Source: Haloimpatiens lingqiaonensis (GTDB lineage: Bacteria; Bacillota; Clostridia; Clostridiales; Clostridiaceae). Taken from it: DNA of 37,933 nucleotides. The notes beneath the pieces are model-generated. The model was not told the origin of the DNA. It searched no databases and saw nothing but the letters and a program-made list of their open reading frames with translations. This document shows positions 8,025 through 14,305 of this stretch, in pieces. The DNA lies in the NCBI RefSeq assembly GCF_901447495.1, contig NZ_CABDWS010000027.1, forward strand, positions 1-37,933, given 5' to 3'. A program made the position numbers and the translations under genes. Within the stretch, counting starts at the first letter, position 1. Each line of letters starts with the position of its first letter.

Positions 8025-8933
8025 ATGGAAAACAGGATTTTATTAGGACTTGATAATGGAAACAAATGTACAAAAACAAGTGAGGGCTATATTGCTGAGT
8101 CAGGATTTACTAAATCTAATAGTGAGCCAATCTCAGCGAGCAACTTGTTAATTTATGAAGGTAAGTTTTATAGCATCGGAGGTAATAGATTGAGTGTCCA
8201 GATGGATAAGACAGTTAATCAGGATACTTTCATTATGTCTTTACCTGCAATTGCAGATGCTGTAAATATAGCAAGGATAGAAGATAAATCAGATGTAATT
8301 CTAGGAGTAGGACTTCCAATTGTCAATTATGGAACTCTTAAGAAAAAATTTCGGGAATATTTTTTAAGACAGGATGTTAAATTTAATTTTAACAAAAAAG
8401 GTTATGCAATTAATATTATTGATTGCAGGGTGTATCCACAGGGGTATGCTTCGCTTATTACGGTATTTAACAGTTATAAGGATATATTATGTAATGTTAT
8501 AGATATTGGCGGTTATACTGTAGATATTTTTAGAGTGGAGAACGGGATAATTGACACTGCATCGTGTTACTCACTCCCTGACGGAATTATTACGCTAATT
8601 GCGAATATACAGCAGGAACTCTTAAAAACAAATATTAGGCTGACTGAAACTCAAATACAAGATATTATATTAGGAAGAGAACCTGTTATTTTTGAAGCAG
8701 ATGTTAAAGAGATAATTAAAATAATGACGAATGAGTATGTAGAAAACATATTGGCCAAAATTGAGGAATATGGGTTCGAATTCCGTAACCCTACTGTTTT
8801 CACAGGTGGTGGAAGTATGTTGCTTCGGAAATATATTGAAGAATCAACAAAAGTAAGGTATGCGGATTTTCTTGACCAGTTTGCTAATGCACGAGGGTTC
8901 AAAATTTTGCTTGAACAAGAATTAAGAAGGTGA
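8025..8933 (+). CDS. parM: ParM/StbA-like actin-type ATPase
   Basis: This 302-residue protein has actin-fold nucleotide motifs: phosphate-1 GLDNGNKCTK with D10, phosphate-2 VIDIGGYTVDIF with D160, and the adenosine motif TGGGSMLL near residue 260. In type II plasmid partition, ParM forms filaments that push apart plasmid copies bound through ParR at a centromere. A good GGAGGAATT site precedes ATG 8025. Only four bases separate it from the next, ParR-like gene. Its presence in a chromosome-like context points to an integrated plasmid or an integrative element that replicates at times. Confidence 0.88.
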   Translation: MENRILLGLDNGNKCTKTSEGYIAESGFTKSNSEPISASNLLIYEGKFYSIGGNRLSVQMDKTVNQDTFIMSLPAIADAVNIARIEDKSDVILGVGLPIVNYGTLKKKFREYFLRQDVKFNFNKKGYAINIIDCRVYPQGYASLITVFNSYKDILCNVIDIGGYTVDIFRVENGIIDTASCYSLPDGIITLIANIQQELLKTNIRLTETQIQDIILGREPVIFEADVKEIIKIMTNEYVENILAKIEEYGFEFRNPTVFTGGGSMLLRKYIEESTKVRYADFLDQFANARGFKILLEQELRR

Positions 8934-8937
8934 TGCT

Positions 8938-9228
8938 ATGGTAACAAAACGAATAAACCTGTCTTTTTCTATGGATAGAGAGGAAGATGTTAAGGTATAT
9001 AACATACTTTCTGCACAGAAATATAAAACGGATTACGTTATTAAGGCAGTATTAAGTTTTACGGGGAAAAATGATAAGGATTTTGATAAGGAGAAAATAA
9101 AGGAGGCTTTAAAGGAAGCGATAGCGGAATGTGGAGGAATTACTATAGGGAACAGTAAAAAAGATAATGATGATTATGCTCAGCCTGTATTGTCTGATGA
9201 CATATTCAGCATGTTTGATAGTCTATAG
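8938..9228 (+). CDS. parR: ParR/StbB-like partition adaptor
   Basis: This is a 96-residue protein directly after parM. The N-terminus MVTKRINLSFSMDREEDVKVYNIL followed by a helix (DYVIKAVLSF) is the ribbon-helix-helix type DNA-binding layout typical of ParR partners, and the acidic C-terminal tail (SDDIFSMFDSL) resembles the filament-contact end. It would bind a centromere and link it to ParM filaments. The gene symbol rests mainly on position and size. Confidence 0.72.
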   Translation: MVTKRINLSFSMDREEDVKVYNILSAQKYKTDYVIKAVLSFTGKNDKDFDKEKIKEALKEAIAECGGITIGNSKKDNDDYAQPVLSDDIFSMFDSL

Positions 9229-9237
9229 CCATTATGA

Positions 9238-9267
9238 GCAGTGAAGTTTAGAACTTCCTGCTTTTTT
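9238..9267 (+). terminator. intrinsic terminator after parMR
   Basis: GCAG plus GAAGTT pair with AACTTC plus CTGC around a TAG loop (one bulged T), followed by TTTTTT. It lies ten bases after the parR stop. Confidence 0.8.
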
Positions 9268-9498
9268 CTTGGATAATATATATGGTAAGTATACAATAAG
9301 CCACAAATTTCATTAGGATATTTTTTACCCCATATCCCTTATATCCTTACTATGGGGTTCCTAAATGAACTGGAATAAAAAGTTGGGTACTAAAAGGAAC
9401 CAAGGTTTACAGATAAGAAACGACGAGGTATACACTTTACAAATAATATCTAATATGATACCTTTAATGCAGACATTCTAGGGAGTGTTAATAAGCGG

Positions 9499-9553
9499 AC
9501 AAAATAGAGGAGATTATTGCTTCGAGGCAATTTATTTCCTCTATTTTGTTTTT
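9499..9553 (+). terminator. long bidirectional-type hairpin terminator
   Basis: ACAAAATAGAGGA (9499-9511) pairs perfectly with TCCTCTATTTTGT (9537-9549), with an inner ATTGC/GCAAT stem (9516-9520 and 9527-9531). The right arm runs into TTTTT. No gene directly precedes it, so it may end a short RNA. Confidence 0.65.
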
Positions 9554-9574
9554 AGATAAAAATATTTTGCATTT

Positions 9575-9715
9575 TAAGGGGCGAAACTCGATTTTAGAAT
9601 TGCTTTCCTTAATAAGAAGATAAGTAAGAATGAATTATTAGAAATGTACCTTTTTGCATCAGAAACGGAGCAATTTGATAGGTATTATATGCTTTGGCTA
9701 AGGAAAAAGGGTTAG
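9575..9715 (+). pseudogene. short coding-like remnant without a start
   Basis: Between two stops the frame ending at TAG 9715 reads ...LNKKISKNELLEMYLFASE followed by TEQFDRYYMLWLRKKG. The amphipathic helical pattern looks protein-like, but there is no start codon with a ribosome binding site. It may be the C-terminal scrap of a lost gene, or chance. Confidence 0.3.
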
Positions 9716-9885
9716 AAATGGTTTTAAGGGGAAAGGAGTAAAAAGGTGATTCTAAAACATAATTAGAATGGTGAATAAGGGTTATGGGTTAAAGGGAGAT
9801 AGGGAATTTGGAATGAGGAAATACATAATATGGTAGTAGTTACTGAAATTTCTTACCCATTATCTTATTAAAAATCTATATAAGA

Positions 9886-9917
9886 AAGGCTTCCCAGTTT
9901 TGTTACTGGAAAGCCTT
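9886..9917 (-). terminator. hairpin after the 95-residue minus-strand gene
   Basis: AAGGCTT (9886-9892) pairs with AAGCCTT (9911-9917), with an inner CCCAG/CTGG stem. It lies ten bases beyond the stop of the minus-strand gene ending at 9927. Confidence 0.6.
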
Positions 9918-9926
9918 GAAAGATAA

Positions 9927-10214
9927 TTATTCAGATAAGTATTTATCCAAGGAATCAATCATTTGACTTATACGTGGATATTTTTCTTCAAACTGCTGTG
10001 GTTCTAGTTCTGACATTTTTTCAGAGAGTTTATTTAATAATTGCTTCAATTCACATAGTAAATCTTTTTCACTATCAAAGTTGTACTCGTAAACGGTTAA
10101 TAGAATATCAAAGTAATAGTCCAAATTTTGATATTGAATAGAGGCTTTACCCAACACCTTCTCGGCATTACTTAATAGGGTTTTAATTTCTGATTCAAGA
10201 TGCTTATTTTTCAT
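9927..10214 (-). CDS. small helical protein, unknown
   Basis: This is a 95-residue, all-helical-looking acidic protein (MKNKHLESEIKTLLSNAEKV; CELKQLLNKLSEKMSEL; QMIDSLDKYLSE). An AAAGGAGATG site precedes ATG 10214 and a good TTGACT-18-TATAAT promoter lies at 10245-10274. No family is recognised. Its size, strand, promoter and leader sequence resemble the gene at 29270-29566, so the two may be distant relatives. Confidence 0.7.
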   Translation of the reverse strand: MKNKHLESEIKTLLSNAEKVLGKASIQYQNLDYYFDILLTVYEYNFDSEKDLLCELKQLLNKLSEKMSELEPQQFEEKYPRISQMIDSLDKYLSE

Positions 10215-10244
10215 AAAACATCATCTCCTTTCCAAGTTTGAGGC

Positions 10245-10274
10245 ATTATAGGAAAGGATAAATATAAAAGTCAA
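10245..10274 (-). promoter_or_regulatory. promoter of the 95-residue gene
   Basis: Minus strand: TTGACT (10269-10274), 18 bases, TATAAT (10245-10250), followed by GCCTCAAACTT. The same TATAATGCYTCAAAYTT string occurs before the gene ending at 29270. Confidence 0.75.
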
Positions 10275-10297
10275 CTATTTTTATTATAAATTAAGTT

Positions 10298-10639
10298 TTA
10301 AAAGGGCATATCTTCAGGTTCAATGAGAATAGGATTTGGATTTTCATCTACTAAAGTGGATGGTGTGTATTTTTCAGGGTAAAGATATTCATCAAGTTCA
10401 AATGGAATACCATTTATAATCTTACCCACTATGTTAATAATATCTTACATTGTTGACTTCTCATCGATTTCCTCAATTGTATCCATATCAAACTTTTGCT
10501 TTAGCCAATACAATTGTGCATCTGAAATATTCATAAAGTAGTATTCAAGATTTGGGGAAGAATCTGTTTCACATAATACTACTTCATTACATAAGTAAAT
10601 ATTAGAGAGCAAAGATACTTGAAATAAAACAAAATCCAT
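10298..10639 (-). pseudogene. nonsense-interrupted gene, unknown family
   Basis: From ATG 10639 the minus strand reads MDFVLFQVSLLSNIYL... to EEIDEKSTM and meets TAA at 10445-10447. The same frame then continues for 48 codons (DIINIVGKIINGIPFELDEY, then LYPEKYTPSTLVDENPNPIL and IEPEDMPF) to TAA at 10298-10300. Both parts have ordinary coding character, so this looks like one 113-codon gene with a single internal stop. The start has no clear ribosome binding site and sits within the divergent promoter of the SpoVS-like gene. Alternatives are two adjacent small genes or a sequencing error. Confidence 0.5.
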
Positions 10640-10648
10640 ACTTATAAT
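10619..10648 (+). promoter_or_regulatory. promoter of the SpoVS-like gene
   Basis: TTGAAA (10619-10624), 18 bases, TATAAT (10643-10648), followed by AAGGAGGG (10665-10672) and ATG 10683. The promoter overlaps the start region of the divergent interrupted gene. Confidence 0.65.
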
Positions 10649-10682
10649 GCTTGAAATTAGTATTAAGGAGGGACTTTGTTTT

Positions 10683-10970
10683 ATGAATATACAGGTATTA
10701 AGAGTATCTGCAAGCAGTAACATTAACGCTGTTTCAGAGGCTATAATTGAACATGCCTCAAAGGATTTTATTGTTCACATAGATTGTATAGGGGTCAAGG
10801 CTGCTTATGTGACAGTAAAAGCACTTATACAAGCAACTGAGTTTTTAGTAAAAAACAGTTACAAATTTAATCTAAGACCCTATTATATTAAAGTAGATAC
10901 ATTGACAGAAGAACATGATACTATCTCTAAAACGGCTATCCGTTGGACTTTAATTGCAAAAAAGAAATAA
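10683..10970 (+). CDS. SpoVS-like protein (Alba superfamily)
   Basis: This 95-residue protein has the SpoVS layout: an N-terminal strand and loop LRVSASSNINAVSEAI, a central strand and helix VHIDCIGVKAAYVTVKALIQATEFL, and a C-terminal strand pair ending TAIRWTLIAKKK. SpoVS affects spore coat assembly and sporulation septation in Bacillus. The protein is divergent from the housekeeping SpoVS (which starts MEVLKVSAKS), so it is probably an accessory paralogue, perhaps acting as a nucleic-acid-binding regulator. ATG 10683 follows AAGGAGGG by ten bases; the upstream ATG at 10647 lacks a site. Confidence 0.7.
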   Translation: MNIQVLRVSASSNINAVSEAIIEHASKDFIVHIDCIGVKAAYVTVKALIQATEFLVKNSYKFNLRPYYIKVDTLTEEHDTISKTAIRWTLIAKKK

Positions 10971-10979
10971 TATTAATTA

Positions 10980-11077
10980 TTGTACTTAAAACTAAGACGT
11001 GGTAATATGTGGATATACTGTTGGGAAGGACACACTTCTCTTTCACTGCATTAAGTGAGAGGGAGGTGTGTTTTTTT
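10980..11077 (+). promoter_or_regulatory. promoter, short leader and terminator before the GGDEF gene
   Basis: TTGTAC (10980-10985), 17 bases, TAATAT (11003-11008), then a long hairpin whose arms ACACACTTCTCTTTCACT (from 11030) and AGTGAGAGGGAGGTGTGT (ending 11071) run into seven T. It also terminates the SpoVS-like gene. A transcript of about 60 bases would start and stop here. Confidence 0.65.
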
Positions 11078-11178
11078 ATGCTTCAAAGCGGATATGACCT
11101 GCTTAGCAAAAGCATTACGAATATCATTATCTACTAATTTAAATGTACTATCTTTGTATTTATATAGGAGAATATGAA

Positions 11179-12054
11179 ATGGAGAATTTTACTAATGTAG
11201 GAAAGACAGTCTGTATATTGATAAACCAAGAAAGTATAGTTTGCTATAGCAATATCGATAAGTATGTTGCCTATGAGTACCTAGAGGCTATAAATATCTT
11301 CAACCATTTACCTGTTAATGATACTATTGATTACAGGATTAAGCGTTATATTGTAACTGTTGATAAAGTTAATTTAGATAAAGCAGTATATTATTTGATT
11401 CTTATTCAATTACACCGAAACTATGCGTATATAGATTCCCTGACAGGCCTGCATAACCGAAACTACTGGGAACAGTTGATGTCATATATGTTGCGTTGTA
11501 CCACGCCTAAACGTTTTACATTAATTATTATTGATATAGATAATTTGAAGTGTTTAAATGACACCAAAGGGCATCTGACTGGGGATATAGCAATAAAGAT
11601 TGTCGGGCAAGCCATAAAGGAAAACATTAGAAAACAGGATATCGGAATAAGGAGTGGCGGGGATGAGTTTTTTATATTACTTGCAGACACCAAAGAAAGT
11701 GCGGCTCAAAAGGTAATAGATAGAATCAGGGAAAGTATCGGGAAAAGATGTGAAAGAGAAAATATTAATATTGAGATAAGCGCAGGTTCAGCCTACGCAG
11801 ATTCTATATACGAACTGGAAAAGGTGATTGATATGGCTGATAATAATCTATATAAAGAGAAGAATGGGAAAAAGGCTCAAGTAAAACATATAGCGGATGA
11901 ATTAAAGGATTTAAAACAGAAAATAGAAATGCTTACAGATAATATAAACAAAAAAGTGGTTCAGGAGTCAAATGTAGCAATAAACAATGAACTGTTGGAA
12001 ATAAGCACAAAACTAGATAAACTTATTACTAATCATAGTGAATATAGGAGATAA
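11179..12054 (+). CDS. GGDEF-domain diguanylate cyclase
   Basis: Diguanylate cyclases make cyclic di-GMP from two GTP. The C-terminal half has the family landmarks: DSLTGLHNRNYWEQL, IIIDIDNLKCLNDTKGHLTGD, and the intact active site RSGGDEF at 158-164. An RxxD product-inhibition site (R151-D154) lies five residues before GGDEF. The N-terminal 85 residues lack transmembrane segments or a recognised sensor. A coiled-coil-like tail (about 230-291) follows the domain. The start at ATG 11179 (MENFTNVG) is supported by AGGAG eight bases upstream; an earlier in-frame start at 11143 has no site. It is probably soluble and lies alone. Confidence 0.88.
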   Translation: MENFTNVGKTVCILINQESIVCYSNIDKYVAYEYLEAINIFNHLPVNDTIDYRIKRYIVTVDKVNLDKAVYYLILIQLHRNYAYIDSLTGLHNRNYWEQLMSYMLRCTTPKRFTLIIIDIDNLKCLNDTKGHLTGDIAIKIVGQAIKENIRKQDIGIRSGGDEFFILLADTKESAAQKVIDRIRESIGKRCERENINIEISAGSAYADSIYELEKVIDMADNNLYKEKNGKKAQVKHIADELKDLKQKIEMLTDNINKKVVQESNVAINNELLEISTKLDKLITNHSEYRR

Positions 12055-12072
12055 GATTTAAGGATAATTATA

Positions 12073-12112
12073 GGCAAGTGCATTTTCGTTTGAACGGAAG
12101 TACTTACCTTTT
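12073..12112 (+). terminator. terminator after the GGDEF gene
   Basis: GGCAAGTGC (12073-12081) pairs with GTACTTACC (12100-12108) with one mismatch and one G-T pair; an inner TTCGTT/AACGGAA arm fills the loop. CTTTT follows. Confidence 0.6.
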
Positions 12113-12344
12113 AGTATTTATGTAATTTCCCCACATCTTTTTTTGTCGCATGAAAATCCATCAAAACCCCTGTAACTTAAGCCTTTGCCCTAACTCCACT
12201 AATATACATAATTATAGGGTTAAGGGATTAAGGATATAGTGTTAAGGGTGTAAAAAGTAAACTTGACATAGGGATATTATAGTAATTACAGTAATAAATC
12301 CAAATCCGATATCAGGTTTTGTCATAGCATCTTTTCTTTGAGGA

Positions 12345-12375
12345 ACTGTCTACTTTTTTAGTAGGCAGTTTTTTT
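12345..12375 (+). terminator. intrinsic terminator of a short leader
   Basis: ACTGTCTAC (12345-12353) pairs with GTAGGCAGT (12361-12369; one G-T pair), followed by TTTTTT. It lies about 80 bases after a TTGACA box at 12263 and no gene precedes it, so it may end a short RNA. Confidence 0.7.
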
Positions 12376-12483
12376 AATGACAAATTTAAAACAGCATGGC
12401 TAGCAAAGGGGAAATAAAAAAATTCTTTAAAACATACAAAATAGGACTAAAGACCTATACAAAATCGATTCTGCCTATTTTTC

Positions 12484-12612
12484 ATGTGTTATGCTCAAAA
12501 ATAGAAGGGGAGAAAAACGAGATATGGATTATTAAAGAAGGTTTTTAAAATCTTGTAAATCACCTTACTTTTTAAAAACATGTGTTATGTTCAATAATAG
12601 AGGGTCGGAAAA
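12484..12612 (+). repeat. two copies of a 32-base direct repeat
   Basis: ATGTGTTATGCTCAAAAATA (12484) and ATGTGTTATGTTCAATAATA (12580) head two related blocks, each followed by GAnGGgnGGAAAA-like purines and then an ATG. The distance is 96 bases. The second block carries the ribosome binding site of the small frame at 12625; the first leads into only three codons. Confidence 0.6.
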
Positions 12613-12624
12613 GGAGATGATTCT

Positions 12625-12705
12625 ATGGTAAGGATTAGGGCACCAAGTACCAAAGAAGTAAAAGAGGCATTTTGCCGAATGCCCCTTTTACAGTGGAAAT
12701 TTTAA
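12625..12705 (+). CDS. possible 26-residue leader peptide
   Basis: ATG 12625 follows AAAAGGAGATGATTCT, a strong ribosome binding site. The frame encodes MVRIRAPSTKEVKEAF then CRMPLLQWKF and stops at 12705. Its second half is the hairpin at 12658-12691, so translation would open that hairpin. It lies 50 bases before the gene at 12757. It could be a true small protein, a regulatory leader peptide or a by-product of the hairpin. Confidence 0.4.
   Translation: MVRIRAPSTKEVKEAFCRMPLLQWKF
12658..12691 (+). repeat. conserved-loop hairpin, copy 1
   Basis: GTAAAAG/CTTTTAC and GGCATT/AATGCC form a long stem with a single unpaired A and C opposite each other. The core GCATTTTGCCGAATGC matches, in 15 of 16 bases, the core of the hairpin at 14068-14102 on the other strand, while the outer stems differ in sequence but both pair. 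Confidence 0.65.
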
Positions 12706-12756
12706 AAAATAAATTTGTTAATAGTATTATATCAAAAAGCAAGGGAGAAATGAAAT

Positions 12757-13068
12757 ATGAAAAAAATAATCAATCGTAAAGTTTATAATACAGAAACGGC
12801 GGAATTATTGGGCAAATACTGGAATGGTCTTGGCAATGATGACTTTAATTATTTGCATGAAGAATTATATATAACCAAAAAAGGTAGTATGTTCCTATGT
12901 TATTCAGGTGGTGCCTTATCAAAGTATGGAGAGTCAGGTTATGGATGTGGATGGGGGACCGAAGGTATTATTCCTTTAGAACCAGAGGAAGCATATGAAT
13001 GGCTTGAAAAAAATGATTGCAATGAAGCAATTGAGAAGTATTTTGCAGATAAATTAGAAGAAGCATAA
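12757..13068 (+). CDS. small conserved element-borne protein, unknown
   Basis: This 103-residue protein (MKKIINRKVYNTETAELLGKY; LYITKKGSMFLCYSGGALSKYG; IIPLEPEEAYEWLEKN) resembles hypothetical proteins I associate with integrative elements of Bacillota, which share the 'MKKIING-x-YNTETA' start and the 'IIPL-x-x-EEA-x-x-W' end. It is small, soluble and acidic, and its function is unknown. GGGAGA precedes ATG 12757. The next gene begins 130 bases downstream, past a 20-bp palindrome. Confidence 0.75.
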   Translation: MKKIINRKVYNTETAELLGKYWNGLGNDDFNYLHEELYITKKGSMFLCYSGGALSKYGESGYGCGWGTEGIIPLEPEEAYEWLEKNDCNEAIEKYFADKLEEA

Positions 13069-13118
13069 TAAATTTAATGTAAAAGTGGATTAGAAAACAT
13101 TTTGTGAGGAATGACTGG

Positions 13119-13138
13119 GTGCTCCACTAGTGGAGCAC
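13119..13138. promoter_or_regulatory. perfect 20-bp palindrome
   Basis: GTGCTCCACTAGTGGAGCAC is a perfect palindrome with outer CTGG and CCAG arms adding four more pairs. No T-run follows, so an operator or a small RNA hairpin is as likely as a terminator. Confidence 0.55.
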
Positions 13139-13200
13139 TTCCAGCATAATAAAAAAAGGAAATATGAATTCAATATTAAAAATAAAAGGAGAGATGAACC

Positions 13201-14028
13201 ATGAGACAATTAGAAATGGTAATTAGTGCTGAAAATAAAAAGGCGGTTAAGAATAGAACAAGTAAAAGACTAATCAAAGTCAATTATCTTCTATCTGAAG
13301 ATGGCAGAGAGGTGGAACTGTATAGTGTTGTTAGCAAAGGCATGCTCCAAAGTATTCAAGTTGTAGCAGGCAATGATGAAATTGCATATTTGGAAGAATG
13401 TAAATACGATAAAGACTGCTATAATATAGGGTTTTACTGCATTAAAGAATTTATGAATTCAATGGGTGAATTCGAAGTTACCGGCATACCAACAGAATAC
13501 TACGATTATGATGAAGAATGTAGGTGCTGTACAGGGAATCTAGTCATTAAGTTCTTTAGTAAACCCATGACATTTGAAGAATTATTATCATGGGAAAGAA
13601 ATAGACAAACAAGACTAAAGCAAGACGAAGGAAATATATTGCAAGACTATTGTTTGAAGAAGTTTGAATGGAACAAAGAAATGATAATTTGGACAAAAGA
13701 ATATGGAAGCAATAGTTTAAAGAACCTTTCAAATACAACAAGTCAAGCAGATATTTTATATATATACGAAAGGGCTCAGAGGGAACTGCCAGGTTTTGAA
13801 ATTATTCCGAGAGAATGGTTTGAGTATAAGGTCCTTAATACAGGAGCAATTAACATACCAAACATTGATGCAATCGAAGCAGAAATTCAGGAGTATAGAA
13901 AGCAAGGATATGATGCATCAATTAAGAACTTAATAAATGATGAAGAAGATAAGCCGATTTCTGTAATATTTATTGAAAACTATCTAGGGAAAAACACACT
14001 GATGAAGCGTATAGATGAATTAATTTAA
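13201..14028 (+). CDS. 275-residue protein, unknown
   Basis: This soluble protein starts at ATG 13201 after AAAAGGAGAG. It has no recognised domain. Features are a CRCC cysteine cluster near residue 108 (EECRCCTGNLVIKFF), a strand-rich N-terminal half and a helical, acidic C-terminal half that includes a segment like other gateway/antirestriction-type proteins (PNIDAIEAEIQEYRKQGYDASI). It lies directly before the HEPN-like gene and follows the 103-residue protein, but the spacing (over 200 bases with a hairpin) suggests separate transcription. Confidence 0.65.
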   Translation: MRQLEMVISAENKKAVKNRTSKRLIKVNYLLSEDGREVELYSVVSKGMLQSIQVVAGNDEIAYLEECKYDKDCYNIGFYCIKEFMNSMGEFEVTGIPTEYYDYDEECRCCTGNLVIKFFSKPMTFEELLSWERNRQTRLKQDEGNILQDYCLKKFEWNKEMIIWTKEYGSNSLKNLSNTTSQADILYIYERAQRELPGFEIIPREWFEYKVLNTGAINIPNIDAIEAEIQEYRKQGYDASIKNLINDEEDKPISVIFIENYLGKNTLMKRIDELI

Positions 14029-14067
14029 AATATAGTAAAGAAAATAAAGGACCCTAGTAAAAGAAAA

Positions 14068-14102
14068 GCAGAAGGCAGCATTCGGTAAAATGCACCTTCT
14101 GC
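14068..14102 (-). terminator. conserved-loop hairpin, copy 2
   Basis: GCAGAAGG (14068-14075) pairs with CCTTCTGC (14095-14102), with an inner GCATT/AATGC stem. Read on the minus strand the core is GCATTTTACCGAATGC and the hairpin is followed by TTTTCTTTT, so it looks like a minus-strand terminator although no minus-strand gene precedes it. Confidence 0.55.
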
Positions 14103-14305
14103 AAACAAAATATGTACTTAAAAACATCTATAACAAACTATTTATTGCTAATAATTGATAAGTAGTCCAAATAAAAGCACACTCCTTAAGAGATGTGATT
14201 TTATTATAACAGATTAATGGTCGATAAAATGCCGTAATTCTGTTGAGGATTATAAAGATATGTCGTAAAATGGAATTAACAGTATTTGGACAAAGGGTGA
14301 TATCT

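Larger units (their letters stand above)
9229..9885. other. gap with two terminators and a gene remnant
   Basis: Apart from the terminator at 9238-9267, the long hairpin at 9499-9553 and the short coding-like remnant at 9575-9715, the stretch is low-complexity (gaataagggttatgggttaaaggg at about 9770). No intact gene is visible. Confidence 0.4.
12113..12624. other. gap with low-complexity tract, leader-terminator module and direct repeats
   Basis: This stretch holds a tract of ggttaagg-like words (12215-12250), TTGACA at 12263-12268 with only a weak -10, the terminator at 12345-12375 and the two copies of a 32-base repeat at 12484 and 12580. No gene of normal length is visible. Confidence 0.4.

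Noticed and set aside
8772-8792. GGGTTCGAATTCC string resembling a tRNA T-arm
   Set aside because: It lies inside the parM coding frame; there is no acceptor stem or anticodon arm around it.
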